DNA of 64,000 nucleotides from Thiorhodococcus minor (GTDB lineage Bacteria; Pseudomonadota; Gammaproteobacteria; Chromatiales; Chromatiaceae): assembly GCF_010820565.1 (NCBI RefSeq), contig NZ_JAAIJQ010000013.1:1-64000 (forward strand). Direction: 5' to 3'. Within the stretch, counting starts at the first letter, position 1. Every line of letters starts with the position of its first letter. A model generated the notes under the pieces. It ran no database searches, was not told the DNA's origin, and saw only the letters and a list, made by a program, of their open reading frames with translations. The translations under genes and the position numbers were made by a program. This document shows positions 34,455-44,625 of the stretch, piece after piece.

Positions 34455-34981
34455 GCAGTGAAGTCTCTTGCGGTGCACATGATCTCGGCGGTGGCGACGA
34501 CCTTGTCGTCGACGCGCGCCTCGCCATCGAACTTCCAGATGCCGCGCCGCACGGGACCGAGCTTGACTTCCATGATCAGTTGATCGCCGGGCTCGACCGG
34601 GCGCTTGAACCTCGCCTTGTCGATGCCGACGAAATAGTAGAGCGACTTCTCCCCCACCTGCTCCGGACGGGATGCCATCGCCAGGAGCCCGGTCGCCTGA
34701 GCCATCGCCTCAACAATGAGAACCCCAGGCATCACAGGGCGCACCGGAAAGTGTCCCATGAAGAAGGGCTCGTTGAAGCTGACGTTCTTGAGTGCGACGA
34801 GATAGTCGTCGACCTTGTAGTCGATGACCTTGTCGACCAATAAAAAGGGGTAGCGGTGCGGCAAGAGGCTCAGCACCTTGTGAATATCCATGGTGCTCAC
34901 AACACTCTCCGCACGCTTATCTTGCTCTGCACGACTGTCTTGCTCTCGGGAATTCGTCGGCGCCTGATGCGATCCATCCAT
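34451..34981 (-). CDS. fabZ: 3-hydroxyacyl-ACP dehydratase
   Basis: 176 residues from the ATG that overlaps the lpxD stop (TGATG). The family core starts at [20 protein letters not shown], residue 31, so the true start may be the ATG at 34891; a 30-residue polar leader is unusual. The hot-dog fold has the catalytic His in [16 protein letters not shown] and the Glu in [10 protein letters not shown]. It dehydrates beta-hydroxyacyl-ACP in fatty acid elongation and competes with LpxA and LpxD for hydroxyacyl-ACP. Confidence 0.94.
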   Translation of the reverse strand: MDGSHQAPTNSREQDSRAEQDKRAESVVSTMDIHKVLSLLPHRYPFLLVDKVIDYKVDDYLVALKNVSFNEPFFMGHFPVRPVMPGVLIVEAMAQATGLLAMASRPEQVGEKSLYYFVGIDKARFKRPVEPGDQLIMEVKLGPVRRGIWKFDGEARVDDKVVATAEIMCTARDFTA

Positions 34982-36027
34982 CAGGACTCACCCTGGCCTT
35001 TCTTTGCGTTCATTGCTTCGATTGCTGCTTCCAGTTGTTTGACTCGGCGCGCCAGCTCGTCAAGATGCCTGAAACGCGCCACATTGCGCCGCCAATCGCC
35101 ACTCGGCATGGCAGGGATGCCGCTGCTGTAGGATCCGGCCTGCGTGAACGACCGCGTGACCATCGCCATGCCGGTGAAGTGGACGTCGTCGCCGATCTCC
35201 AGGTGTCCCGCCATGCCGACCGCGCCCGCGATCGTGCAGTTACGTCCGATCCGCGTCGAGCCCGAGATGCCGGCATTCGCCGCGATCGCGGTGTTTTCGC
35301 CGATGACGACGTTGTGGCCGATCTGGATATGGTTGTCCAGCTTCACGCCGTTGCCGATCACTGTGTCCTCGATGGCGCCGCGATCCACCGAGGTATTCGC
35401 CCCGATCTCGACATCATCGCCCAGCACGGCGCGACCGATCTGAGGAATGCGCACCCAGAGCGCGCCGTCGCGAGCGAATCCGAAGCCCTCTCGGCCGATG
35501 ACCGCGCCTGGATGCATGAGCGCCCGCTTGCCGACCACAGTCCCAGCGCACAGCGTCACGCGCGCGACCAAGCGGCTATCTTCTCCGACGCAGACGCCCT
35601 CGCCCAGGATGCACCCTGGACCCACGAAGACACGGGCCTCGACGACCGCGCCCGCCTCGACGACCGCGGTCGGACCGATCCAGGCGGACGGGTCGATGCG
35701 AGCCCTGGGATCCACGACCGCCGAGGGATGCACTCCCCCAGCTATCGGCGCATCCGGATGCAGGATGCGCGCGGCCCGTGCGTAGGTGAGATAAGGGTTC
35801 TCACTGATGAGCACCGGAACCTTGGCGAGCGCGGCGTCCTTCTCGGTGAGAACCACCGCCCCGGCACGGGTCTCGGGCAGATAGTCGCGATACCTGGCGT
35901 CACCCAGAAAGGTCAGACTCCGAGAATCGGCCTTGGCGAGCTGGGCGACGCGCGATACCACGGCCTCGCCGTCGCCCCGCAAGGGGACCGCCAAGCGCGC
36001 GGAGAGCTCTTTAAGACGCACCTCCAA
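34981..36027 (-). CDS. lpxD: UDP-3-O-acylglucosamine N-acyltransferase
   Basis: 348 residues. An N-terminal domain (about 1-100) holds [13 protein letters not shown] and [18 protein letters not shown] beta-helix of hexapeptide repeats follows ([20 protein letters not shown] onward), with the catalytic His in [17 protein letters not shown]-terminal coiled helix ([19 protein letters not shown]) ends it. It adds the second hydroxyacyl chain in lipid A synthesis. It overlaps fabZ by one base. Confidence 0.96.
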   Translation of the reverse strand: MEVRLKELSARLAVPLRGDGEAVVSRVAQLAKADSRSLTFLGDARYRDYLPETRAGAVVLTEKDAALAKVPVLISENPYLTYARAARILHPDAPIAGGVHPSAVVDPRARIDPSAWIGPTAVVEAGAVVEARVFVGPGCILGEGVCVGEDSRLVARVTLCAGTVVGKRALMHPGAVIGREGFGFARDGALWVRIPQIGRAVLGDDVEIGANTSVDRGAIEDTVIGNGVKLDNHIQIGHNVVIGENTAIAANAGISGSTRIGRNCTIAGAVGMAGHLEIGDDVHFTGMAMVTRSFTQAGSYSSGIPAMPSGDWRRNVARFRHLDELARRVKQLEAAIEAMNAKKGQGES

Positions 36028-36106
36028 TGAACTGATCTCCCGGGCAGCCTGTTCGTCGTGAGCCCAGCTCGACCGCTCGGGCCAGGCTAGGTGCCACGCA
36101 CTCGCG

Positions 36107-36640
36107 TCACTTCTTCTCGAAGACTTCCTTCAGACGCTCGATGACCAGATCCGAGATATCGATGCGCGGGTTCGAGTACACCAAGCCGTCACTGATGATG
36201 AGGTCGATGTCATTCTCCTTGGCCAGCTCGACGACGACCTCCTGCACCTGCCGACCGAGCTTGGTCCTCAGCTCGTTCTGGCGAAGCGCGAAATCCTCCT
36301 GGAACTCGTCGCGCGCGTACTTGAGCCGGCGCGTCCGGCTCCGAATGTCATTCTGCAAGCGCTGGATCTCGCTCTCGCTCATGAGCGGACCGTCTTTCTC
36401 GAGCTGACGCTGCAGTGCGGCGATCTGCTCCTGCTGCCCTCTGAGGCTACGCTCGCGCTCCTCGATCTCGGCCTGAAGCGCGTCCCTCGCCGCCTCGTAT
36501 TGCGGCGATTGCTCGACGACCCGATTGGGATCCACCACGGCAATGCGGTAGTCGCCCGCACCCGCCAACGGCATCGCCAAGGCGCCGAAAAGCGTCGCCA
36601 GGCAAAGCAAGAGCGTCTTCAAAACAAGCTCCGCCTTCAC
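36107..36640 (-). CDS. skp: Periplasmic chaperone Skp (OmpH)
   Basis: 177 residues from a GTG overlapping the bamA stop (TAGTG). A signal peptide ends near residue 28 (AGAGD). The mature part is a short beta strand (YRIAVVDPNRVVEQSP), a long Arg/Gln/Glu-rich coiled coil (about 45-120), and a return strand region with DIDLIISDGLVYSNP. Skp trimers carry unfolded outer membrane proteins to the BamA machine encoded immediately upstream. Confidence 0.92.
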   Translation of the reverse strand: MKAELVLKTLLLCLATLFGALAMPLAGAGDYRIAVVDPNRVVEQSPQYEAARDALQAEIEERERSLRGQQEQIAALQRQLEKDGPLMSESEIQRLQNDIRSRTRRLKYARDEFQEDFALRQNELRTKLGRQVQEVVVELAKENDIDLIISDGLVYSNPRIDISDLVIERLKEVFEKK

Positions 36641-38973
36641 TAGAAGGTCTGACCGAATCCGAACTGGAAGACCTGGGCGTCGTCGCCGTCCTGCTCGTTG
36701 AGCGGAAAGGCCAAGCTGAGCGAGAGCGCGCCAACTGGTGACAGCCAGGTCACGGAGAGTCCCGTCGAGTAGCGCAGATCGCCGATATCGAAGCCCGTGG
36801 GTGCGAGCAGGTCCGAGTCATAGGTCGACCAGACGTTGCCGAAGTCGAAGAAGGCCCCGAGACGCAGCGTCTTCTCGAACTCCCCGCCGACGGGCGCCGG
36901 CGCGAAGAGCTCCAGGCTACCGACCAGCTTGAGATTGCCGCCCACCGGATCGTCGGTGTCGATCTCGCGCGGTCCCAGGGAGTTCGCGACCCAGCCGCGC
37001 ACGGAGCGCGGACCACCTGCATAGTAGTTCTCGAAGAAAGGAAGATAGTCGATATCTCCGTAGCCATCGCCGTAGCCGACATCCGCAGTCATCGCAAACA
37101 CGAAACGCGACGTCAGCGGGATGAATCGCTGCTCTTCGAAGCCGACCCTGTAATACTGAAGATCGCTGCCGGGGACCGCGATCTCGGCCCTCGCCACCCT
37201 CAGCCCACCACTCGTCGGAAAGATCGCGGTATCGCGCGTATCGCTCGTGTAGGACGCTGAGATCAAGAGATCGTGGAAGGTGTTGCCGTTGTCTTCCACG
37301 AACTGCTGCGCGATGCCCGACTCTCCCGCCGTGAAATCTGTGTACTGATAGCGGAAGCCCAAGCCCGCGCGACTGGTATCCGTGATCGGCAGACCGAAGG
37401 TCATGCCCGCGAGGCCGACATCTGTCGAGTAGTCGGCGCCGATCAGCTCGTCGAAATCCGTCTCCCGATAGGAGAGATCGAAGCCGCGGCTGATGCCGTC
37501 CACGGTGTAATAGGGGTTGTTGTAGCCGAGCTGGTAGAGTCGCGTGGCGGTACTGGTATTGAAGGCCAAGGAGACGCGCTTCCCCGTACCGAGGAAGTTC
37601 TTCTGAGTCACGCTCGCATTGAGCAAGATGCCCTGGGATTGCGAGAAGCCGATACCCGCGGCCAGGTTGCCTGCCGGCTTTTCCTTGACCGTGACGTCGA
37701 CATCGACCTGATCGGCGGAGCCTGGAACCGCCGGCGTCTCGATAGTGACGTCCTCGAAATAGCCGAGCCGCTGCAAGCGCTCGCGGGACTTGCGAACGAG
37801 GTCGGCCGAGAACCAGGCGGTCTCGAGCTGCCGCATCTCGCGACGCAGCACCTCGTCGCGCGTGCGGGTATTGCCCTTCATGTTGACCCGGCGGACGTAG
37901 ACGCGCTTGCCGGCGTCCACGAAGAAGGTCACCGTGACCTCTTTCGCCGCCTCGTCGATCTCCGGCACCGTATTGACGTTCGCGAAGGCATAGCCCTCGT
38001 CACCGAGCAGGCTCGAGATGCGCTCGGCGCTCTCGGTCGTGGCCTTGCGCGAGAAATACTCGCCGCGCCTGAGCTGGATCAGCGGAAACAGCTTCTCGGC
38101 GGGAACCGAGGGATCGCCGGCCAGCTTGATGTCGCTCACGCGGAAAGGCTCGCCCTCCTCGATCGAGACGGTGACATAGATCTCCTTTTTGTCCGCACTG
38201 ATGGAGACCTGGGTCGACTTGATGTCGAACTTGATGTAGCCGCGATCCAGATAGAAGGAGCGCAGCGACTCGAGATCACCGGCGAGCTTCTGCTTGGAGT
38301 ATTGGTCGTTCTTGCTGTAGAAGGAGCTCCAGCGGGTGGGGCCGAGCTCGAACTGCTTGAGCAGCTCTTTCTGGCTGAAGGCGTCGTTGCCGATGATGTT
38401 GATCTGCTTGATGCGGGCCGTCAGCCCCTCGGTGATCTCGATGTTGACCGCGACGCGGTTGCGCTCCAGCGGCGAGACCGTCGATTGAATGAGGACCCCG
38501 TACTTGCCGCGCGCGAAATACTGACGCTCGAGCTCCTGCTCGATGCGGTCCAGCACGGACCGGTTGAACACCCGCCCCTCTTTGAGGCCGATATCGGCAA
38601 GCGCGGCGGTCAAGGCCTCCGTATCGATGTCCTTGTTGCCCGTGATCTTGATCTCTGCAATGGCGGGGCGCTCCCTGACCCAGATCACGAGCACGCTGCC
38701 GTCGCGCTCGACGCGCACGTCATCGAAGAAACCGGTGCGGTACAAGGAGCGGATGATGCCGCCGGTGACATCCTCGCCGACGGTGTCGCCGATCTGGACG
38801 GGTAGATAGTTGAACACCGTGCCGGGCGCAATCCGCTGCAGTCCCTCGACGCGAATGTCGGAGACCTGGAAAACTTGGGCGAAGGCGGGAAGCTGCACGA
38901 AAACGAGCAGCACAGCGAGCAGGAGCGCCCGCTGAGCACCAGAGGCGAGATTCCGAATAGTCACGCGCAACAC
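36640..38973 (-). CDS. bamA: Outer membrane protein assembly factor BamA
   Basis: 777 residues from a GTG at 38973, chosen because GGGGA precedes it closely and the product then starts directly with a signal peptide (LLLAVLLVFVQLPAFAQ). An ATG 16 codons upstream is the alternative. Five POTRA domains follow (FQVSDIRVEGLQRI; REIEITGN-like AEIKITGNKDIDTEAL; others to about 410). The Omp85 barrel comes next, with GFSQSQG, VRGWVANSLGPREID and the C-terminal phenylalanine of FGFGQTF needed for insertion. It folds and inserts outer membrane beta-barrels. Confidence 0.97.
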   Translation of the reverse strand: MLRVTIRNLASGAQRALLLAVLLVFVQLPAFAQVFQVSDIRVEGLQRIAPGTVFNYLPVQIGDTVGEDVTGGIIRSLYRTGFFDDVRVERDGSVLVIWVRERPAIAEIKITGNKDIDTEALTAALADIGLKEGRVFNRSVLDRIEQELERQYFARGKYGVLIQSTVSPLERNRVAVNIEITEGLTARIKQINIIGNDAFSQKELLKQFELGPTRWSSFYSKNDQYSKQKLAGDLESLRSFYLDRGYIKFDIKSTQVSISADKKEIYVTVSIEEGEPFRVSDIKLAGDPSVPAEKLFPLIQLRRGEYFSRKATTESAERISSLLGDEGYAFANVNTVPEIDEAAKEVTVTFFVDAGKRVYVRRVNMKGNTRTRDEVLRREMRQLETAWFSADLVRKSRERLQRLGYFEDVTIETPAVPGSADQVDVDVTVKEKPAGNLAAGIGFSQSQGILLNASVTQKNFLGTGKRVSLAFNTSTATRLYQLGYNNPYYTVDGISRGFDLSYRETDFDELIGADYSTDVGLAGMTFGLPITDTSRAGLGFRYQYTDFTAGESGIAQQFVEDNGNTFHDLLISASYTSDTRDTAIFPTSGGLRVARAEIAVPGSDLQYYRVGFEEQRFIPLTSRFVFAMTADVGYGDGYGDIDYLPFFENYYAGGPRSVRGWVANSLGPREIDTDDPVGGNLKLVGSLELFAPAPVGGEFEKTLRLGAFFDFGNVWSTYDSDLLAPTGFDIGDLRYSTGLSVTWLSPVGALSLSLAFPLNEQDGDDAQVFQFGFGQTF

Positions 38974-39050
38974 GAGGTCCCCTACGTCAAGGCGCCGTCT
39001 GCTCAGACGGTCGGCATCCAAGGCGCGCTAGTATAAGGGATCAGGGGAAA

Positions 39051-40415
39051 TTAGCCCAATAGCCTGGACAGGTCGACATAGAAGGCGAGCGTCATGAGCG
39101 CCGCCAGTAGGACGAAGCCCACCTTCTGCCCCTGCAGCTGAGCCTCTTCCGAGAGCGGGCTTCCCTTGATCCACTCGACGAAGAAGAAGAGCAGATGCCC
39201 ACCATCCAGCACCGGGATGGGCAGCAAATTTAGAATACCGAGACTGATGCTCACGATGGCGAGGAACTTGACGAAGGAGTCCAGCCCGTAGCTCGCCGTC
39301 CTCCCGGCGGCCTCGGCGATGGTGATCGGACCGCTGAGGTTGCGCACAGAGGCCTCGCCAACCAGCATGCGCCCCATCACCCGCAGCATCAGGGCGCTCA
39401 TCTCGACGGTCTTGCCGACCGCCTCGCTCATCGCCTCGACCGGCCCATAGCTTACCTTCACGAGGTAGCCGGCCATGAGATCCTCAGGGACATCGACCCC
39501 GGCGCCGATGCGCCCGACGCGCTCGCCACCGCTGTCGATGACGCGCGGCGTGACGGCCAGGTCACGAACGACGGCCCCGTCGCGCTCAACGTCAAGCTGC
39601 ATGGGCTCGCCCGGACGATCACGCACCATCTCGACCCACGCCTGCCAGGAAGTGACAGGCACGCCGCCCGCCGAAAGGATGCGGTCTCCGACTTGGAGAC
39701 CAGCCTGGTCCGCGGCCTCGCCGGGGACGATCTCGCCGATGACCGGGGGGATCTGGGGCCGGCTCGGCTCGAGCCCGAGGTGATCGAGAAGGTTCGGCTC
39801 CTCGGCCAGGTCAGCGATGACGCCGCCGGGGACCACGAGCACGCGCTCCTCGCCGCGATCGTCGCGGACCCGCACGCTCAGATCGGCCCCGTCCATCGCT
39901 TCGACGGTCACCGCGAAGACGGCCGTTTCCCAGCTGCGCGCAGCACGGTCGCCGACCTGGATCAGCTCGTCACCCGGCCTGAAGCCGGACTCGGCCGCGA
40001 TCGACGCCGGCTCGACCGTCCCGACCACCGGCTTGAGGCCGGTATCGCCGGCCATGAAGACCGCCCAGTAGGCGAAGATGGCGAAGAGCAGATTGAACAG
40101 CGGCCCCGCAGCAACGATCGCCGTGCGCTTCCACAGCGGCTGACGGTTGAACGCCTGATCGAGCAGGGCTTCGGGGACCTCTTCCTCGCGCTCATCCAGC
40201 ATCTTCACGTAGCCGCCGAGAGGAATCATGGCGATGACGTACTCGGTACCGTCCGGACGACGCTGCCAGCGCGCCAGTGCCTTGCCGAATCCGATCGAGA
40301 ACCTGAGCACCCGGACGCCGAGGCGGCGGGCTACCCAGAAATGACCGAATTCGTGGACCGCGATCAGAATCGCGAGCGCGACAACGAAGGAGCCAATGGT
40401 GAATAGCAAGTCCAT
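39051..40415 (-). CDS. rseP: Site-2 protease RseP
   Basis: 454 residues. The zinc-binding HEFGH (His21-Glu22-His25) sits in the first membrane helix. Two periplasmic PDZ domains follow (VVGTVEPASIAAESGFRPGD; PVIGEIVPGEAADQAGLQVGD). The C-terminal helix pair has the third ligand in LLPIPVLDGGHLLF. It cuts anti-sigma-E factor in the envelope stress response and clears signal peptides. Its position between dxr and bamA is the usual gammaproteobacterial order. Confidence 0.97.
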   Translation of the reverse strand: MDLLFTIGSFVVALAILIAVHEFGHFWVARRLGVRVLRFSIGFGKALARWQRRPDGTEYVIAMIPLGGYVKMLDEREEEVPEALLDQAFNRQPLWKRTAIVAAGPLFNLLFAIFAYWAVFMAGDTGLKPVVGTVEPASIAAESGFRPGDELIQVGDRAARSWETAVFAVTVEAMDGADLSVRVRDDRGEERVLVVPGGVIADLAEEPNLLDHLGLEPSRPQIPPVIGEIVPGEAADQAGLQVGDRILSAGGVPVTSWQAWVEMVRDRPGEPMQLDVERDGAVVRDLAVTPRVIDSGGERVGRIGAGVDVPEDLMAGYLVKVSYGPVEAMSEAVGKTVEMSALMLRVMGRMLVGEASVRNLSGPITIAEAAGRTASYGLDSFVKFLAIVSISLGILNLLPIPVLDGGHLLFFFVEWIKGSPLSEEAQLQGQKVGFVLLAALMTLAFYVDLSRLLG

Positions 40416-40433
40416 AGTCGTCCGGTTGGTGAG

Positions 40434-41621
40434 CTAGGCCGCCCGCGCCCGCACCGCGTGCTCGGCCGATTCACGGGCGCGGCGGTCCACGTCGAGCAAG
40501 AATTCGAGCCCCTTGTCCGCCACGGACTCGTTCGGCAGGGCCTCGAGCGTGTCTGCAACGACAGCGGCAATTCCCGGCAGATCGACACGACGGTCCAGGA
40601 AGGCGGCAACCGCGACCTCGTTGGCGGCATTCAGCACCGCCGGCGCCGTCCCTCCACGCCGGGCGGACTCGAACGCCAGCCCAAGGCAGGGGAACCGCAT
40701 CAAGTCGGGCTCCTGGAAGTCGAGGTGCGCGACGGCGAAGAGATCCAGGGGAGCGACACCTGAATCGATCCGCTCGGGCCAGCCCATTGCGTGAGCGATC
40801 GGCGTACGCATGTCCGGGTTACCCAGCTGTGCGAGAACGGAGCCGTCCTCGTACTGAACCAGCGAGTGAATGACACTCTGCGGATGCACCACTACTTGGA
40901 TATGGTCGGTATCCGTGCCAAACAACCAGCACGCCTCGATCACCTCGAGTCCTTTGTTCATCATGGTGGCCGAGTCGACGGAGATCTTGCGGCCCATAGC
41001 CCAGGTGGGATGGGCGCAAGCCTGCTCGGGGGTGACGCTCGAGAGCTGATCGACCGGCCATTCCCGCAAGGGCCCGCCCGAGGCCGTCAGCAGGATGCGC
41101 TTCACGCCGACCCGCGGCAGGCCATCGGCGAAATTCGGCGGCAGACACTGAAAGATGGCGTTGTGCTCGCTGTCGATCGGCAGCAGCTCGGCGCCGCTAT
41201 CGGACACGGCCTGCATCAGCATGGCGCCGGCGACCACGAGCGACTCCTTGTTGGCGAGCAGCACCCGCTTGCCTGCCCGCGCCGCGGCCAGCGTGGGCCG
41301 CAGACCGGCGGCGCCAACGATGGCGGCCATGACGTAGTCGGTCTCGGGCAGCGCGGCAACCTGCTCCAGGCCCTCGATGCCGGAGAGGATCTCGGGCCGC
41401 CCCGACATATCGGCGAGCAAGTCGCGCAGGCGCGCCGCAGCATCGGCGTCCGCCATGACGGCGAATTTCGGACGGTGCTGACGGCACTGATCGGCGAGCC
41501 GCTCCGCGTCGCGGTTGGCGGTCAAGGCGACCGCCTGGAAACGGTCGGGATGGCGCGCCAGCACGTCGAGCGTGCTGACGCCGATGGAGCCCGTGGCTCC
41601 GAGAACGGTCACGCCAATCAC
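40434..41621 (-). CDS. dxr: 1-deoxy-D-xylulose 5-phosphate reductoisomerase
   Basis: 395 residues. NADPH-binding loop [17 protein letters not shown] at the N-terminus; [26 protein letters not shown] with metal ligands, [12 protein letters not shown] and [17 protein letters not shown] follow, with a helical C-terminus. It makes methylerythritol phosphate, the committed step to isoprenoids. In this organism these feed carotenoids, the phytyl tail of bacteriochlorophyll and the undecaprenyl carrier made by the neighbouring UppS. Confidence 0.97.
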   Translation of the reverse strand: MIGVTVLGATGSIGVSTLDVLARHPDRFQAVALTANRDAERLADQCRQHRPKFAVMADADAAARLRDLLADMSGRPEILSGIEGLEQVAALPETDYVMAAIVGAAGLRPTLAAARAGKRVLLANKESLVVAGAMLMQAVSDSGAELLPIDSEHNAIFQCLPPNFADGLPRVGVKRILLTASGGPLREWPVDQLSSVTPEQACAHPTWAMGRKISVDSATMMNKGLEVIEACWLFGTDTDHIQVVVHPQSVIHSLVQYEDGSVLAQLGNPDMRTPIAHAMGWPERIDSGVAPLDLFAVAHLDFQEPDLMRFPCLGLAFESARRGGTAPAVLNAANEVAVAAFLDRRVDLPGIAAVVADTLEALPNESVADKGLEFLLDVDRRARESAEHAVRARAA

Positions 41622-41634
41622 AATCTACTCCGAA

Positions 41635-42462
41635 TCAGGTTAGGGCCCAGGCCACGCCGAGGGCGAACACAGGGGCAGCCGCGGTCAGGCTGTCGATGCG
41701 ATCCAGCAGCCCCCCGTGCCCAGGCAAGAGTTGACTGGAATCCTTCATGCTCCGCCGACGCTTCAGCAGGCTCTCGTAGAGATCGCCGACGACCGAGATG
41801 AGGGCCGCCAGGCCGCAAACGATCAACGCCAACAGGGTATGCGGCGCGTCGAGACCGAGCGCCCAGGCGAGCCCGAGCCCACAGACCGCGGCCCCCACCA
41901 TGGCCCCATAGACACCGGCCCGCGTCTTGCCCGGGCTCACCACGGGCGCCAGCTTCGCGCGCCCCCAGCGCCGCCCAACGAAGTAGGCCGAAGTATCAGC
42001 GGTCCAGATCAGGATCAGGAGAAAGAGCACCAGGCCCGGCCCCGAGCCCGGCACGCTCCGCAGACTCATCAAGGCCACCCAGGATGGCAGCAGCACCAGC
42101 AGGCCGACGCCCAATTGCAGCGGCTGGGCCCCAGCCACCAGATCGATTCGCCGCGTGAGCAGAATCCGCGCCGCTTGCAGGACCCACCAGGCCGCGCCGA
42201 CGAGAAGGAGCGGCATCTGCAGCGTCGGCAAGGCCCAGAGCACCCCGACACAGCCGCCGACCAGGGCTAGATAGCCCGCGCGCTGCCCCTGCTGCGAGAT
42301 CCCGGACAGGGCGCACCATTCCCAGGCAGCGACGAGCAGCACGAGCAGGAAAAAGACGCCGAAGGCCGCTTGTGGCAGCAGCAGCACGGCCGCGATGACG
42401 AGCGGGCCGAGCGAAAAGGCAGTAATGGCGCGGCGGCGCAGGCTACTGGATGCCAACGCCAT
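41635..42462 (-). CDS. cdsA: Phosphatidate cytidylyltransferase
   Basis: 275 residues from the ATG one base after the uppS stop, with AGG just before it; the frame is open further upstream inside uppS. About eight membrane helices. The family signature is in the C-terminal third (SVVGDLYESLLKRRRSMKDSSQLLPGHGGLLDRIDS in overlapping parts), with the metal-binding Asp residues in GDLYES and LLDRIDSL. It makes CDP-diacylglycerol for phospholipids. Confidence 0.95.
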   Translation of the reverse strand: MALASSSLRRRAITAFSLGPLVIAAVLLLPQAAFGVFFLLVLLVAAWEWCALSGISQQGQRAGYLALVGGCVGVLWALPTLQMPLLLVGAAWWVLQAARILLTRRIDLVAGAQPLQLGVGLLVLLPSWVALMSLRSVPGSGPGLVLFLLILIWTADTSAYFVGRRWGRAKLAPVVSPGKTRAGVYGAMVGAAVCGLGLAWALGLDAPHTLLALIVCGLAALISVVGDLYESLLKRRRSMKDSSQLLPGHGGLLDRIDSLTAAAPVFALGVAWALT

Positions 42463-42463
42463 G

Positions 42464-43258
42464 CTAGCCTCGCGCATAGAGGGATAGGGGCGACATGGTC
42501 TCGGTCTCGACCTGATCGCCGGTGCGTCCGAACCGGCGCTGGCGCCGAGCATAGTCGTCGAGGGCCAAGCCATAGGCCGCCTCGTCGAAGTCCGGCCAAA
42601 GGGTATCCGTGAAGTAGAGCTCGGCATAAGCCGACTGCCAGAGCACGAAGTTGCTCAATCGCTGCTCGCCCCCAGTGCGAATGAAGAAATCGGGCTCCAG
42701 GAGGTCGGGAAAGGAGAGGTAGTCGGCAAAGAGGGCCTCGTCGATCCGATCCGGGTCGAGACGCCCCGCCCTCGCCTCTGCGGCGAGGCGACGCGCGGCC
42801 TGCATGATGTCCCATCGCCCGCCATAGTTGGCGGCCACCTGGAGGTTGAGCCGGCCGTTCTCCGCGGTCAGCGCCTCTGCCTCGGCGATGCGATGCTGCA
42901 GCTTCTCGGGGAAGGCGCCGCGCTCACCGATGACGCGCAGACGCACCTGATTTTCATGCAGGCGCCGGACCTCGTTGCGCAGGGCGCTCATGAAGAGCTC
43001 CATGAGGATGTTGACCTCGCTGCGGGGACGGCGCCAATTCTCGCTACTGAAGGCGAAGAGCGTCAGGATCTGAACGCCGCGACGCACGCTTTCCTCGACG
43101 GCGGCGCGAACGCTCTTGACGCCCTCGCGGTGCCCGGCGGTACGCGGGAGAGAACGCTGCTTCGCCCAGCGGCCGTTCCCGTCCATGATGATGGCGACAT
43201 GCTTCGGGGTCCGATGGTCGACATCGGACGGGAGAACGACAGGGGTTGCAGTTTCCAC
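42464..43258 (-). CDS. uppS: Undecaprenyl diphosphate synthase
   Basis: 264 residues from a GTG at 43258 (protein (M)ETATPVVLPSDVDHRTPKH); the longer frame reads into frr. The catalytic Asp is in HVAIIMDGNGRWAK. LTLFAFSSENWRRP, LQVAANYGGRWDI and PDFFIRTGGEQRLSNF follow in family order. It makes the C55 lipid carrier for peptidoglycan and O-antigen. It is preceded by frr and directly followed by cdsA. Confidence 0.95.
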   Translation of the reverse strand: METATPVVLPSDVDHRTPKHVAIIMDGNGRWAKQRSLPRTAGHREGVKSVRAAVEESVRRGVQILTLFAFSSENWRRPRSEVNILMELFMSALRNEVRRLHENQVRLRVIGERGAFPEKLQHRIAEAEALTAENGRLNLQVAANYGGRWDIMQAARRLAAEARAGRLDPDRIDEALFADYLSFPDLLEPDFFIRTGGEQRLSNFVLWQSAYAELYFTDTLWPDFDEAAYGLALDDYARRQRRFGRTGDQVETETMSPLSLYARG

Positions 43259-43290
43259 GATAGCTCTAGGGGGAGCGAGTCCCGAGGGAC

Positions 43291-43848
43291 TCAAATCGAC
43301 ATCAGGTCTTGCTCTTTCTCGGCCAAGACGGCATCGACGTCCTTGACGTACTGGTCGGTCAGCTTCTGGACGATCTCCTGACCGCGACGCTCGTCGTCCT
43401 CGGAGATCATCTTTTCCTTGACGAGCTCTTTGAGATCGTGGTTGGCATCGCGACGGATGTTTCGGATCGCGACCCGCGCCTGCTCGGCCTCGTGACGCGC
43501 CACCTTGATGAGGTCGCGCCTGCGCTCCTCGGTCAGCGCCGGCATGGGCACGCGAATCACGGTCCCGGCGGTATTGGGATTGAGCCCGAGGTCCGATTGC
43601 ATGATCGCCTTCTCGACGGCCTGGACCATGGCCTTCTCCCAAGGCTGAACGGCCAGGGTTCGGGCGTCTTCGGCATTGATGTTGGCAACCTGGCGGATCG
43701 GCACGTCCGAGCCGTAGTAGGACACCATGATGTGGTCGAGCAATGACGGGTGCGCGCGCCCGGTGCGGATCTTGGCTAGCTCGTGGGAGAGCGCCTCGAC
43801 GCTCTTGCCCATGCGGTCGGCTGCATCTTTCTTGATATCGTCGATCAT
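43291..43848 (-). CDS. frr: Ribosome recycling factor
   Basis: 185 residues, the usual length. [26 protein letters not shown] at the N-terminus, the small domain around [14 protein letters not shown], and [18 protein letters not shown] later. With EF-G it splits post-termination ribosomes. It starts one base after the pyrH stop. Confidence 0.98.
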   Translation of the reverse strand: MIDDIKKDAADRMGKSVEALSHELAKIRTGRAHPSLLDHIMVSYYGSDVPIRQVANINAEDARTLAVQPWEKAMVQAVEKAIMQSDLGLNPNTAGTVIRVPMPALTEERRRDLIKVARHEAEQARVAIRNIRRDANHDLKELVKEKMISEDDERRGQEIVQKLTDQYVKDVDAVLAEKEQDLMSI

Positions 43849-43849
43849 C

Positions 43850-44572
43850 TTAGCTCTCGCTCACGACCAACGATCCGACGTCCTCGCCACGGATCAATCG
43901 CAGCAAGGCACCGGTCTCGTTGATGTTCATTACGCGCAGTGGCATGGCATGGTCTCGGCACAGCACGATGGCCGTAGCGTCCATCACCCGCAAGTCTTCG
44001 CGCAGCGCCTGATCATAGCTGAGGCGGGGATAGAAGGCTGCGCTCGGCTCGGTCACCGGATCCGCGGAGTAGACACCGTCCACCTTGGTCGCCTTGACCA
44101 GCAGGTCCGCACCGATCTCGACCGCGCGCAGGCTCGCTGCGGAATCCGTGGTGAAGAAGGGATTACCTGTACCGCCGGCGAAGAGGACGACGCGCCCGCA
44201 CTCCAGGTGCTTGAGGGCACGCCTGTGCGCATAGCCCTCGCAGACCTGGTCGACCTCGAGCGCCGACATCACCCGCGCCGGCAAGCCCAGCCGCTCGAGC
44301 GCATCCCGCATGGCCAAGGCGTTCATCACCGTCGCAAGCATGCCCATGTGGTCGCCGGTGACGCGATCCATCCCACGCGCCGCCAGACCCGCCCCACGGA
44401 AGATGTTACCGCCCCCGATCACCAGCGCGACCTGCGCGCCCGCCGCGACGAGCGCCTGCACCTCGCGGGCATAGCGCTCGAGCACGTCCGGATCGATTCC
44501 ATGAGCACCCTCTCCCATAAGCGCCTCGCCGCTGAGCTTGAGCAAGATGCGTCGATAAACGAGGGCGGTCAT
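43850..44572 (-). CDS. pyrH: UMP kinase
   Basis: 240 residues of the amino-acid-kinase fold. [53 protein letters not shown], a conserved [16 protein letters not shown] and VDGVYSADP are the family motifs. It converts UMP to UDP and is a hexamer regulated by GTP and UTP in relatives. It follows tsf by 53 bases. Confidence 0.98.
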   Translation of the reverse strand: MTALVYRRILLKLSGEALMGEGAHGIDPDVLERYAREVQALVAAGAQVALVIGGGNIFRGAGLAARGMDRVTGDHMGMLATVMNALAMRDALERLGLPARVMSALEVDQVCEGYAHRRALKHLECGRVVLFAGGTGNPFFTTDSAASLRAVEIGADLLVKATKVDGVYSADPVTEPSAAFYPRLSYDQALREDLRVMDATAIVLCRDHAMPLRVMNINETGALLRLIRGEDVGSLVVSES

Positions 44573-44625
44573 ACCCGAGCTCCTATAGCGCCTGGATCGT
44601 TAGCCGTCCAGGATACAGCAACTGC

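Noticed and set aside
37273-38805. Plus-strand frame of 510 codons opposite bamA
   Set aside because: Shadow of bamA POTRA/barrel coding sequence; composition is the complement pattern and no motif is present.
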